Positions 8,667 to 16,423 of a stretch of 64,000 bases of DNA are shown here, one piece after another. Under the pieces are notes generated by a model. It did not search any database and was not told where the DNA came from. It was given only the letters and a program-made list of their open reading frames with translations. Where the stretch lies: positions 1-64,000 of the forward strand of contig NZ_JANUDX010000012.1 in NCBI RefSeq assembly GCF_024810105.1. Direction: 5' to 3'. How positions within the stretch are numbered: position 1 is the first letter of the stretch; each line of letters starts with the position of its first letter. The position numbers and the translations under genes were made by a program. The DNA is from Stenotrophomonas sp. BIGb0135. Its GTDB lineage: Bacteria; Pseudomonadota; Gammaproteobacteria; Xanthomonadales; Xanthomonadaceae.

Positions 8667-9794
8667 TCACTTGCCGATGGTCAGGATCGGCTTGAGGGTG
8701 ATGCCACGGGTGCTGTCTTCGGCGGCCTGGTTGATCTGGTCCAGCGGATAGAACTTCACCAGCTTGTCGAACGGGAAACGGCCCTGCTGGTAAAGCTGCA
8801 CCAACTGCGGAATGAACACCTTGGGCACGCTGTCGCCCTCGACGATGCCGCGGATGCTGCGCCCGCCGAGCAGCAGGTTGTTGACGTCGAACTCGGCCTT
8901 GGTGCCGAGCTTGGGCGCACCGACCACGCCGATCACCCCGCGCCCGCCAAGCGCCTCGATGCCCTGCGCCAGCACCTCGGGACGGCCGGTGGATTCCAGC
9001 GCGAAGTTGGCACCGCCCCCGGTGATCGCGCGTACGGCGTCGACCACGTCCACGTCGCGGCTGTTGATGACGTGGGTGGCGCCGAGCTCGGTGGCCAGTG
9101 CCAGCCGCGACGGCACCACGTCGATGGCGATGATGGTGGTGGCCCCGGCCACGCGCGCGGCCATCACCGCGCTCAGGCCGACCGCGCCGGCACCGAAGCT
9201 GGCAAAGCTGCTGCCGGGGGTGACCTGGAGCGAATTGATCACCGCCCCGGCACCGGTCTGGATGCCGCAGCCGAGCGGGCCCAGCAGTTCGATCGGGGCG
9301 TCGTCGGGCACCTTGATGGCGTTGTTCTCGCGGCTCAACGCATAGGTGGCGAACGAGGACTGCGCAAAGAAATGATCGTGCAGCGGGGTGCCGTCCGGCG
9401 CCTGGATCGCGGTGGAACCGTCCAGCGCGCCGCCGCCGAAGTTGAGCCCGAAGAAGTCCTTGCAGTACGCGCCATGGCCGCCGTTGCAGGGGTTGCAATG
9501 GCCGCAGGCGCCGTAGGTGAGCACCACGTGGTCACCCACCTTCAGGTCCTTCACCCCCGGGCCGAGCGCTTCGACCACGCCCGCGCCTTCATGGCCGAGC
9601 ACCGCCGGCAAGGGCACGGGGTAGTACTGGTCACGCACGATCAGGTCGGTATGGCACAGCCCGGTGGCGATCACCCGCACCAGCACCTCGTCGTCCTGCG
9701 GCGCGCGGATGCGCGCGGGTTCGATGGTGAAAGGCTGTTCCTTCCCGCGCACCACGGCCACGGTGATGTCGCGCAGTTCTGCAGTTGCACTCAT
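8667..9794 (-). CDS. Zinc-dependent aryl-alcohol dehydrogenase (XylB-like)
   Basis: A 375-residue medium-chain dehydrogenase that would oxidise an aromatic or allylic alcohol to the aldehyde with NAD. Catalytic zinc ligands are Cys47 (GLCHTD), His68 (GHEGAG) and Cys175 (GPLGCGIQTG). Structural zinc cysteines are 97, 100, 103 and 111. The Rossmann segment is FGAGAVGLSAV. The overall pattern fits benzyl-alcohol dehydrogenases better than GSH-dependent formaldehyde dehydrogenase. It lies 15 bp after the aldehyde dehydrogenase gene, so the two act in sequence. The exact substrate is an inference. Confidence 0.87.
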   Translation of the reverse strand: MSATAELRDITVAVVRGKEQPFTIEPARIRAPQDDEVLVRVIATGLCHTDLIVRDQYYPVPLPAVLGHEGAGVVEALGPGVKDLKVGDHVVLTYGACGHCNPCNGGHGAYCKDFFGLNFGGGALDGSTAIQAPDGTPLHDHFFAQSSFATYALSRENNAIKVPDDAPIELLGPLGCGIQTGAGAVINSLQVTPGSSFASFGAGAVGLSAVMAARVAGATTIIAIDVVPSRLALATELGATHVINSRDVDVVDAVRAITGGGANFALESTGRPEVLAQGIEALGGRGVIGVVGAPKLGTKAEFDVNNLLLGGRSIRGIVEGDSVPKVFIPQLVQLYQQGRFPFDKLVKFYPLDQINQAAEDSTRGITLKPILTIGK

Positions 9795-9809
9795 GTCGGT
9801 TTCCTTCGC

Positions 9810-11276
9810 TCAGATCGGGTATGCGGGCGCTTCGCCCTTGACGGTCAGCCACTGCCACTGGGTGAACTCGTCGATGTTGGACGGACCGCCGATGCTGGTG
9901 CCGTTGCCGGAGGCACCCACGCCCCCGAACGGGTTGATCACTTCATCGTTCACGGTCTGGTCGTTGATGTGCAGCAGCCCGGTGCGCAGGCGCTCGCCCA
10001 GATTCAGCGCGCGCCCGACGTTGCTGGACACGATCGCCATCGACAGGCCGTATTCGCTGTCGTTGGCCAGTTCCACCGCCTCGTCGTCGCTGTCGAACGG
10101 CACCACCACCGCCACCGGCGCGAAGATTTCCTCGTGGAAGGCCGGGTTGTCGCGGCTGACGTCGCTGAGCACGGTGGGGGCGAAGAACAGGTCCTGGTAC
10201 GTGCCGCCGGTGGCGAGCGTGGCGCCTGCGGCCTGCGCCTCGGCGACGAGGCGGGCGGCGTGGTCGCGCTGCTGGGCGTTGATCAGCGGGCCGATCGCCA
10301 CATCGCCGGTGGCCGGGTCCCCGACCTTGAGCGAGGCGGCCTTGGCCACCAGCTTTTCCAGGAAGCGCGCGTAGATGCCGCGCTGGACCAGCACGCGGCC
10401 GGTCGCCATGCAGATCTGGCCCTGGTGCAGGTACACGCCCCACGCCGTGTTGGCGATGGCCAGGTCGATGTCGGCGTCATCCAGGATGATCAGCGAGTTC
10501 TTGCCGCCCAGCTCCAGCGACACCTTCTTCAGGTGCTTGCCGGCCGCTTCACCGACCTTGCGGCCGGCGCCGGTGGACCCGGTGAACTGGATCATGGCGA
10601 TGTTGGGGTCGCTGGTGAGGGCGGCACCCGCCGCGCCGTCACCGGGCAGCACGTGCAGCAGCCCCGCCGGCAGGCCGGCCAGTTCGAACAGGCGCGCGAT
10701 GACGAAGCCGCCGCACACCGCGGTGCGCGGGTCCGGCTTGAGCACCACCGCATTGCCCAGTGCCAGCGCCGGGGCGACCGCGCGCATGGCCAGGTAGAGC
10801 GGGAAATTGAACGGGGCGATCACCCCGACCACGCCCAGCGGGCGGCGCCGCGCCAGGTTGAGCCGGCCCGGCTCGGACGGCAGCACCTCGCCGATGCTGC
10901 GCGAGGGCAGCGCGGCCGCTTCATGCAGCGCCTTGGTGTTCACCTTGGCCTCGAAACCGGCCTTGAGCCGGGTCGAGCCGCTTTCGCGGACCAGCCATTG
11001 CACGATCTCATCGTTGTGCTGCTCGGCCAGCTGCGCGGCACGGCGCAGCACCTGGGCACGCGTCTCGTAGGGCGCGGCCGCCCACTCGCGCTGGGCCTTG
11101 GCGGCGGTCGCGGCGGCGGCGGCGATCCCGGCCGGATCGGTCATCGCGATCCGGCCCAGGACGGTGCCGGTGGCCGGCTCGATCACGTCCTGGGTGCTGG
11201 CACCGGCCTGCCAGGCACCGTCGAACAGCTTGCCCGACCACACGTCGGCGGGGAGGAAGGCGGAGGTTGCTTGCAT
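9810..11276 (-). CDS. Benzaldehyde-type NAD(P) aldehyde dehydrogenase
   Basis: A 488-residue aldehyde dehydrogenase converting an aldehyde, probably aromatic, to the acid. Key residues are Asn157 (PFNFPL), Glu255 (SLELGGKN) and the nucleophile Cys289 (GQICMAT). The coenzyme loop is FTGSTGAGRKVG. The family resembles XylC/vanillin and benzaldehyde dehydrogenases. AGGAG seven bases before the ATG at 11276 supports the start; an upstream in-frame codon at 11324 adds 16 unrelated residues. It is the first gene of the aldehyde dehydrogenase-alcohol dehydrogenase-regulator cluster. Confidence 0.88.
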   Translation of the reverse strand: MQATSAFLPADVWSGKLFDGAWQAGASTQDVIEPATGTVLGRIAMTDPAGIAAAAATAAKAQREWAAAPYETRAQVLRRAAQLAEQHNDEIVQWLVRESGSTRLKAGFEAKVNTKALHEAAALPSRSIGEVLPSEPGRLNLARRRPLGVVGVIAPFNFPLYLAMRAVAPALALGNAVVLKPDPRTAVCGGFVIARLFELAGLPAGLLHVLPGDGAAGAALTSDPNIAMIQFTGSTGAGRKVGEAAGKHLKKVSLELGGKNSLIILDDADIDLAIANTAWGVYLHQGQICMATGRVLVQRGIYARFLEKLVAKAASLKVGDPATGDVAIGPLINAQQRDHAARLVAEAQAAGATLATGGTYQDLFFAPTVLSDVSRDNPAFHEEIFAPVAVVVPFDSDDEAVELANDSEYGLSMAIVSSNVGRALNLGERLRTGLLHINDQTVNDEVINPFGGVGASGNGTSIGGPSNIDEFTQWQWLTVKGEAPAYPI

Positions 11277-11426
11277 CGGTTGACTCCTGTTGACGCAGGA
11301 CGGCCAGGGCCGTCTCCTGCACATGGTTCACCCAGGCATTGGATACCTGCGCACGCGCACTGCCTATTGGCCGTTGGCGGACATGACGCAAGCCCCTGCC
11401 TGTACACGGGTTTCGAGCATGACCGG

Positions 11427-11443
11427 TGTCCAGTTAATGGACA
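11427..11443. promoter_or_regulatory. Possible operator dyad TGTCCA-N5-TGGACA
   Basis: A perfect 6-bp inverted repeat (11427-11432 and 11438-11443) lies in the 240-bp gap between the divergent aldehyde dehydrogenase and DUF1415 genes, about 150 bp upstream of the former. Its position and the Fis-type HTH of the nearby regulator make it a candidate binding site. This is inference from position only. Confidence 0.35.
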
Positions 11444-11516
11444 GTAGGCGTGGCCGGCCACGTCCTCACGGCCGCGCGCCGTACAATCACCTGCCCAGCC
11501 CGCGATACCGCCCGCC

Positions 11517-12110
11517 ATGAACGACCACGCCTTCACCGACGACAGCGCCCCGGACGGCCCCGATGTCATCGCCGAAACCCGGACCTGGCTGGAGCAGATC
11601 GTGATCGGGCTGAACCTGTGCCCCTTCGCCAAGGCGGTGTACGTGAAGAACCAGGTGCGCTTCGTGCTCAGCGATGCGACCACGCCGGAGGCCCTGGTGG
11701 AGGAACTGGCCGAAGAGCTGGTGCTCCTGCGCGATACGCCGGCCGAGGAAATCGATACCACGCTGATCGTGCACCCCGAGGTGCTGACCGATTTCCTGGA
11801 CTACAACGATTTCCTCGACAACGCCGATGCGGCCATCGAAGCGCTGGACCTGCAGGGCATCCTGCAGGTGGCCAGCTTCCACCCGCAGTACCAGTTTGCC
11901 GGCGTGGCCCCGGATGACGTGAGCAACTACACCAATCGCTCGCCCTACCCGACCCTGCACCTGTTGCGCGAAGACAGCGTGGAACGCGCGGTGGCCGCCT
12001 TCCCGGATCCGGACGTGATCGTGGAGCGCAACATCGAGACGCTGGACAAGCTGGGCGTGGAAGGCTGGACGCGCCTGCTCGGGCGCAAGGACAACTCGCG
12101 ATGCCACTGA
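11517..12110 (+). CDS. DUF1415 family protein
   Basis: A 197-residue soluble protein of the DUF1415 family, marked by NLCPFAKAVY near residues 32-41 and SFHPQYQFAG, NRSPYPTLHLLRE further on. No reaction is established for the family. A TACAAT hexamer at 11482-11487 is a plausible -10 box. The last 10 bp overlap the start of the next gene, so the two are probably translated together. Confidence 0.9.
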   Translation: MNDHAFTDDSAPDGPDVIAETRTWLEQIVIGLNLCPFAKAVYVKNQVRFVLSDATTPEALVEELAEELVLLRDTPAEEIDTTLIVHPEVLTDFLDYNDFLDNADAAIEALDLQGILQVASFHPQYQFAGVAPDDVSNYTNRSPYPTLHLLREDSVERAVAAFPDPDVIVERNIETLDKLGVEGWTRLLGRKDNSRCH

Positions 12111-12901
12111 CCCCGGCCATCACCGACTGGACCACGCAACCGCTGCGCGACCGCGTGGTCGTGGTCACCGGCGGCGCGCAAGGCGTGGGCCGCGGCATTG
12201 CCCAGGCCGTGCTGGGCGCCGGTGGCAGCGTAATGATCGCCGACCTGGATGCCGATGCCGGCAAGGCCTGCCTGAAGGAGTGGGCGTTGCCCGAGCGGGC
12301 GGCGTTCCAGCGCGCGGACGTGGCCAGCGAGCGCAGTGTGCAGGCGCTGGTGAAGGCCACGCTGAAGCGCTTCGGTCGCCTCGATGGGCTGGTCAACAAC
12401 GCCGGCATCGCTAGTGCCCATGGCACGCCGCTGGCGCGGATGACGCTGGCCGAATGGCAGCGCCGGTTGTCCAGCCTGCACGGCGCCTTCCTGTGCAGCA
12501 AGCATGCGCTGCCGGCATTGCGCGAGCACGCCGGCGCCATCGTCAACATCGCCTCCACGCGTGCGTGGCAGTCCGAGCCGGACAGTGAAGCCTATGCCGC
12601 GGCCAAGGGCGGGCTGGTCGCCTTCACCCATGCGCTCGCGTTGAGCGAAGGCCCGGCCGTGCGGGTCAACAGCATCAGCCCCGGCTGGATCACCACCGAT
12701 GCCTGGCAGGCGCCGGCCCGCCGGCGCGCGCCCAAGCTGTCACGCCGCGACCATGCGCAACACCCGGCCGGCCGCGTCGGCCAGCCGGGTGACATCGGCG
12801 CGCTGGCGGTGTTCCTGCTGTCGGACCTGTCCGGCTTCATTACCGGCCAGGACCATGTAGTCGATGGCGGCATGACCCGGAAGATGATCTACGCAGAATG
12901 A
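12101..12901 (+). CDS. Short-chain dehydrogenase/reductase (SDR)
   Basis: A 266-residue NAD(P)-dependent classical SDR. It has the cofactor motif TGGAQGVGRG, NNAG, the catalytic serine in NIASTRA, the YAAAK active-site pair and the C-terminal GFITGQDHVVDGGM. Aspartate after the second strand (IADLDAD) suggests NAD preference. It overlaps the DUF1415 gene by 10 bp. The stop codon is directly followed by the first 18-bp repeat array. The substrate cannot be predicted. Confidence 0.88.
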   Translation: MPLTPAITDWTTQPLRDRVVVVTGGAQGVGRGIAQAVLGAGGSVMIADLDADAGKACLKEWALPERAAFQRADVASERSVQALVKATLKRFGRLDGLVNNAGIASAHGTPLARMTLAEWQRRLSSLHGAFLCSKHALPALREHAGAIVNIASTRAWQSEPDSEAYAAAKGGLVAFTHALALSEGPAVRVNSISPGWITTDAWQAPARRRAPKLSRRDHAQHPAGRVGQPGDIGALAVFLLSDLSGFITGQDHVVDGGMTRKMIYAE

Positions 12902-12919
12902 ATCCCGGCCGCAGGGCGC

Positions 12920-13125
12920 GGACGGTGCGCATGGTTCGGACGGCGCGCATGGCCTGGACGGCTCGCATGGCATGGACGGCTCGCATGGCCTGGACGGCGC
13001 GCATGGCATGGACGGCGCGCATGGTCCCGACGGCACGCATGGCCCGCACGGCGCGTATGGCCCGGCGGTGCGCATGGCCCACGGTGCGCATGGCTTGGAC
13101 GGCGCGCATGCCGCATACGGCACGC
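12920..13125 (+). repeat. 18-bp tandem repeat array 1 (Gly-X-Y reading)
   Basis: About ten degenerate copies of an 18-bp unit of the type ATGGCxTGGACGGCxCGC. Read in the frame of codon 12924 the unit spells G-X-D-G-A-H, a collagen-like Gly-X-Y pattern in which the glycine codons vary mainly by synonymous change (GGC/GGT). No start codon or binding site belongs to this frame, so it is either a relic of a collagen-like gene or a non-coding minisatellite. Confidence 0.6.
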
Positions 13126-13142
13126 ACGACGCACACGACCCG

Positions 13143-13253
13143 GTAGAGCCGAGCCATGCTCGGCTGACGCGATGCAGACCCATAACGAAGGGCAGACACC
13201 GTGGCGACGGCAGGCACCGTGATGAAGGGCAGCCGAGCATGGCTCGGCGCTAC
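13143..13253. repeat. SMAG inverted pair, copy A
   Basis: A GTAG-headed element (13143-13167) faces an inverted partner (13229-13253, ending CTAC). Arms are AGCCGAGC-type with an ATG/CAT loop. The identical pair recurs 441 bp downstream. Confidence 0.75.
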
Positions 13254-13269
13254 CCTGGCGGCTCGGCGG

Positions 13270-13390
13270 TTATCCAGCCATGCCGTTGTGCCGCAGCAGG
13301 GCATCCACGCTCGGCGCGCGGCCGCGGAAGGCGGCGAAATTCTCCGCCGCACTGCGGCTGCCGCCCCGTGAGAGCACTCCATCGCGGAAG
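13270..13390 (-). pseudogene. Duplicated 3' fragment of prlC
   Basis: The last 39-40 codons of prlC, including the TAA stop (13270-13272), are repeated here, with one coding change visible (RDEV to RDGV). The match to the true gene (13711-13831) stops abruptly at about 13390, where the 18-bp repeats begin. There is no start codon of its own, so this is a non-functional by-product of a tandem duplication. Confidence 0.85.
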
Positions 13391-13570
13391 TGCGCACGGC
13401 CCGAACGGCGCGCACGGCCCGGACGGCGCGTATGGCCCACACGGTGCGCACGGCCCACACGGTGCGTATGGCCCACACGGTGCGCACGCCCCGCATTGCC
13501 CGGACTCCGCGCATGGCTTGGACGGCGCGCATCGTGCCGACGGCGCGTATGCCCCGTACGGCCCGGACGG
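13391..13570 (+). repeat. 18-bp tandem repeat array 2 (Gly-X-Y reading)
   Basis: About ten degenerate copies of the same 18-bp unit as array 1, here reading G-P-(N/D/H)-G-A-(H/Y) in the collagen-like frame. Because the duplication offset is 441 bp (147 codons), arrays 1 and 2 sit in the same frame. Confidence 0.6.
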
Positions 13571-13583
13571 CGCACACGACCCG

Positions 13584-13694
13584 GTAGAGCCGAGCCATGC
13601 TCGGCTGACGCGGTGCAGACCCATAACGAAGGGCAGACACCGTGGCGACGGCAGGCACCGTGATGAAGGGCAGCCGAGCATGGCTCGGCGCTAC
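13584..13694. repeat. SMAG inverted pair, copy B
   Basis: The second copy of the SMAG pair (13584-13608 and 13670-13694) ends 16 bp before the prlC stop codon. It may serve as the prlC 3' mRNA hairpin. Confidence 0.75.
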
Positions 13695-13710
13695 CCTGGC
13701 GGCTCGGCGG

Positions 13711-15747
13711 TTATCCGGCCATGCCGTTGTGCCGCAGCAGCGCATCCACGCTCGGCGCGCGGCCGCGGAAGGCGGCGAAATTCTCCGCCGCACTGCGGCT
13801 GCCGCCCCGCGAGAGCACTTCATCGCGGAAGCGCTTGCCGGTCTCGGCGACCTGGCCCGGCGCCTCTTCGAATGCGGCATAGGCGTCGGCGCTGAGTACT
13901 TCGGCCCACTTGTAGCTGTAATACCCAGCCGCGTAACCGCCGGAGAAGATGTGGCTGAACTGGTGCGGGAAGCGATTCCAGGCCGGCGGACGGTTCACCG
14001 CCACCTCGTCGCGCACGCGTTCGAGCACCTGCAGGACGGTGTCCTGGACCGGATCGAAGCTGCTGTGCAGCTGCATGTCGAACAACGCGAATTCCAGCTG
14101 GCGCACGGTGAACATGCCGCTCTGGAAGTTGCGCGCGGCCAGCATGCGGTCGAACAGCGCGCGCGGCAGCTGCGCGCCGCTGTCCACGTGGGCGGTCATG
14201 CCCTGCACGCGGTCCCACTCCCAGCAGAAGTTCTCCATGAACTGGCTCGGCAGTTCCACCGCGTCCCATTCCACGCCGTTGATACCCGCCACGCCAAGCT
14301 CGCCGATGCGGGTCAGCAGCTGGTGCAGGCCATGGCCCATCTCGTGGAACAGGGTGGTGACCTCGTCATGGCTGAAGGTGGCCGGCTTGCCCTCGGCACC
14401 CTTGCCGAAGTTGCACACCAGGTACACCAACGGGGTCTGCACGCCGGCCGCGGTATCGCGGCGGTTGCGGCAATCGTCCATCCACGCCCCACCCCGCTTG
14501 CCTTCGCGTGCGTACAGGTCGAGGTAGAACTGGCCCACCAGCGCGCCCTGCGCATCCACCAGGCGGAAGAAGCGCACGTCGGGATGCCAGACCGGCGCGC
14601 TGTCCGGCTGCACCTGCAGGCCATACAGCCCCTGGATCACGCTGAACAACCCGTCCAGCACCTTCGGCTCGGTGAAGTACTGCTTCACCTCCTGCTCCGA
14701 ATAGCTGTAGCGGGCCTGCTTGAGTTGTTCGCTGGCAAAGGCCAGGTCCCAGGCCTCCAGCGTGGCCAGCCCCAGCGTGTCGCGCGCGAACGCGTCCAGT
14801 TCGGCACGGTCGCGCTGCGCGTGCGGCTTGGCGCGCGCGGCCAGGTCGCGCAGGAAGCCCAGCACTTGCGGCGCGTCTTCGGCCATCTTGGTGGCGATCG
14901 AGTACTCGGCGTAGTTGGCAAAGCCCAGCAGCGCAGCCAGCTCGGCACGCAGTGCCAGCACGCGATCGATGTTGGCGCTGTTGTCCCACGCGGGATCGCC
15001 GAACTCGGAGGCGCGCAACGCGTTGGCGCGGTACAGCGCTTCGCGCAGCGGGCGATGCGTGGCATAGGTCAGCACCGGCAGGTAGCACGGCATCTGCAGG
15101 GTGAGCTTCCAGCCGGGAAGACCATCCTTCTCCGCCGCCGCCCGCGCCGCGGCGATCACATCGTCGGGAAGCCCGGCCAGTTCAGCCCGATCGTCGACAT
15201 GCAGCGACCAGGCATCGGTCGCATCCAGCACGTTCTGCGAGAACGTTGCCGACAGCGCCGACAGCGCTTCCTTGATCGCACTGAAGCGCGCCTTGCCCGC
15301 GTCATCCAGCTCGGCGCCACCCAGGCGGAAATCGCGCAGGGCGTTGTCCAGCACTTTGCGCTGGGCGTCATCGTAGTGCGCCGCCTCCGGGGCGGCCGCC
15401 AGCGCGCGGTACTGCTGGAACAGCGCCAGGTTCTGGCCCAGCGCGCTGCCGAAGCGGGTCACCTTGGGCAGGTTGGCGTTGTAGGCCTCGCGCAGCGCCG
15501 GGGTGTTGACCACGCCCTGCAGGTGGCCTACCTGGCCCCAGGCCCGCCACAAACGCTCGGTGGCATCGTCCAGCGGCACCACGAAACTGGCCCAGGTGAC
15601 CGGGCTGACGGTCTCTGCTGCCTTCACCGCAGCGTCGGCGTCGGCCAGCAGCGCGTCGATGGCCGGGGCGATGTGCTCGGGCTGGATCGCGTCGAAACGC
15701 GGCAGGCCGGAAAAATCGAGCAGGGGGTTGGTGGGGGTCACAGGCAT
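13711..15747 (-). CDS. prlC: Oligopeptidase A (M3 family)
   Basis: A 678-residue cytoplasmic zinc metallopeptidase that degrades signal peptides and other short peptides. The zinc site is LFHEMGHGLHQLL (HExxH), with the downstream glutamate in NGVEWDAVELPSQFMENF. The length equals E. coli PrlC (about 680). The ATG at 15747 gives the family's usual N-terminus (NPLLDFSGLPRFDAI). Upstream in-frame codons to 15888 would add an unrelated basic stretch. Its last 40 codons are duplicated downstream (13270-13390). Confidence 0.94.
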   Translation of the reverse strand: MPVTPTNPLLDFSGLPRFDAIQPEHIAPAIDALLADADAAVKAAETVSPVTWASFVVPLDDATERLWRAWGQVGHLQGVVNTPALREAYNANLPKVTRFGSALGQNLALFQQYRALAAAPEAAHYDDAQRKVLDNALRDFRLGGAELDDAGKARFSAIKEALSALSATFSQNVLDATDAWSLHVDDRAELAGLPDDVIAAARAAAEKDGLPGWKLTLQMPCYLPVLTYATHRPLREALYRANALRASEFGDPAWDNSANIDRVLALRAELAALLGFANYAEYSIATKMAEDAPQVLGFLRDLAARAKPHAQRDRAELDAFARDTLGLATLEAWDLAFASEQLKQARYSYSEQEVKQYFTEPKVLDGLFSVIQGLYGLQVQPDSAPVWHPDVRFFRLVDAQGALVGQFYLDLYAREGKRGGAWMDDCRNRRDTAAGVQTPLVYLVCNFGKGAEGKPATFSHDEVTTLFHEMGHGLHQLLTRIGELGVAGINGVEWDAVELPSQFMENFCWEWDRVQGMTAHVDSGAQLPRALFDRMLAARNFQSGMFTVRQLEFALFDMQLHSSFDPVQDTVLQVLERVRDEVAVNRPPAWNRFPHQFSHIFSGGYAAGYYSYKWAEVLSADAYAAFEEAPGQVAETGKRFRDEVLSRGGSRSAAENFAAFRGRAPSVDALLRHNGMAG

Positions 15748-15908
15748 CTCCAGACAACGGGGCCGCGGCAGCGGCATTCCCCCACGATATGGCATCGCCC
15801 CCGGGCCCGCGCAACCCCTCGCGGGCAGCCCGGGCGGCCGATGTTCACGCGCGGCAGACGGGTGCGGGCCGACGCTGCGGTTTCCCACGCCGGTGTCGCG
15901 GAGCGCCC

Positions 15909-16304
15909 ATGGACGGAATCACCCACGCACTGCCGGCATTCGCGTTGATCGGCACCGCCAGCCACGCCGAACTGGACTGGATCGCCGCGCTGGGCCAGGC
16001 CGACGAACAGGCCCGCCATCGCGCGGCCCTGCAGCACGTGGTCGGCGCGCAGCGCGGGCTGCTGCAGGACGACCAGCTCTGGTACCCCTACGAAGTGATC
16101 GAGCGCGGCGCGGCGCGCTGCGAACCCGGGCACGAGCGCGAGTTCGTGATGTGCACGCTGCTGGTGCTGCTGGCCGTGCATGCGGGCCAGCGCGTGGGCG
16201 TGGACCTGGCCCTGCAGTTCGACGACCTGGCCGCCACCTACGAGACGCTGCCGCCGGTGCTCCGCGATACAGTGCTGGATGCCTACCAGTCCCTGACCGG
16301 CTGA
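15909..16304 (+). CDS. Conserved hypothetical protein (131 aa)
   Basis: A 131-residue soluble protein not recognised as a named family. It starts MDGITHALPAF and is mostly helical by appearance, without a signal peptide. It diverges from prlC and is followed by a SMAG pair. The compact length, sensible composition and a weak GGAG before the ATG support a real gene. Confidence 0.65.
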   Translation: MDGITHALPAFALIGTASHAELDWIAALGQADEQARHRAALQHVVGAQRGLLQDDQLWYPYEVIERGAARCEPGHEREFVMCTLLVLLAVHAGQRVGVDLALQFDDLAATYETLPPVLRDTVLDAYQSLTG

Positions 16305-16311
16305 AGCCCAC

Positions 16312-16420
16312 GTAGAGCCGACCGTTGGTCGGCTGCACTAGAGGTTGCGATGGACGTTGCGCTAGGCGGTGAGGTTCACGGAACCCGTTTGGCGGGCAGC
16401 CGACCAACGGTCGGCTCTAC
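16312..16420. repeat. SMAG inverted pair
   Basis: Two 25-bp elements (16312-16336 and 16396-16420) in opposite orientation share arms GCCGACC/GGTCGGC with a short loop. They lie between the convergent hypothetical gene and the PLP-enzyme gene and may terminate or stabilise both mRNAs. Confidence 0.8.
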
Positions 16421-16423
16421 ACC

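Larger units (their letters stand above)
12902..13710. other. Gene-free region of repeats and a duplicated prlC tail
   Basis: Between the SDR stop and the prlC stop lies a composite: 18-bp repeat array 1 (about 12920-13125), a SMAG pair (13143-13253), a copy of the last 40 codons of prlC (13270-13390), 18-bp repeat array 2 (about 13391-13570) and a second SMAG pair (13584-13694) next to the true prlC end. Positions 13141-13390 and 13582-13831 match at an offset of 441 bp with about five substitutions. ORFs across this region are artefacts of the repeats. Confidence 0.8.

Noticed and set aside
8646-11447. 933-residue plus-strand ORF opposite the two dehydrogenase genes
   Set aside because: Spans two real minus-strand genes and their gap, with biased composition typical of an antisense frame.
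12972-13895. 307-residue collagen-like ORF on the plus strand
   Set aside because: Runs through two repeat arrays, two SMAG pairs and into the antisense of prlC; no ribosome binding site. Kept only as repeat features.
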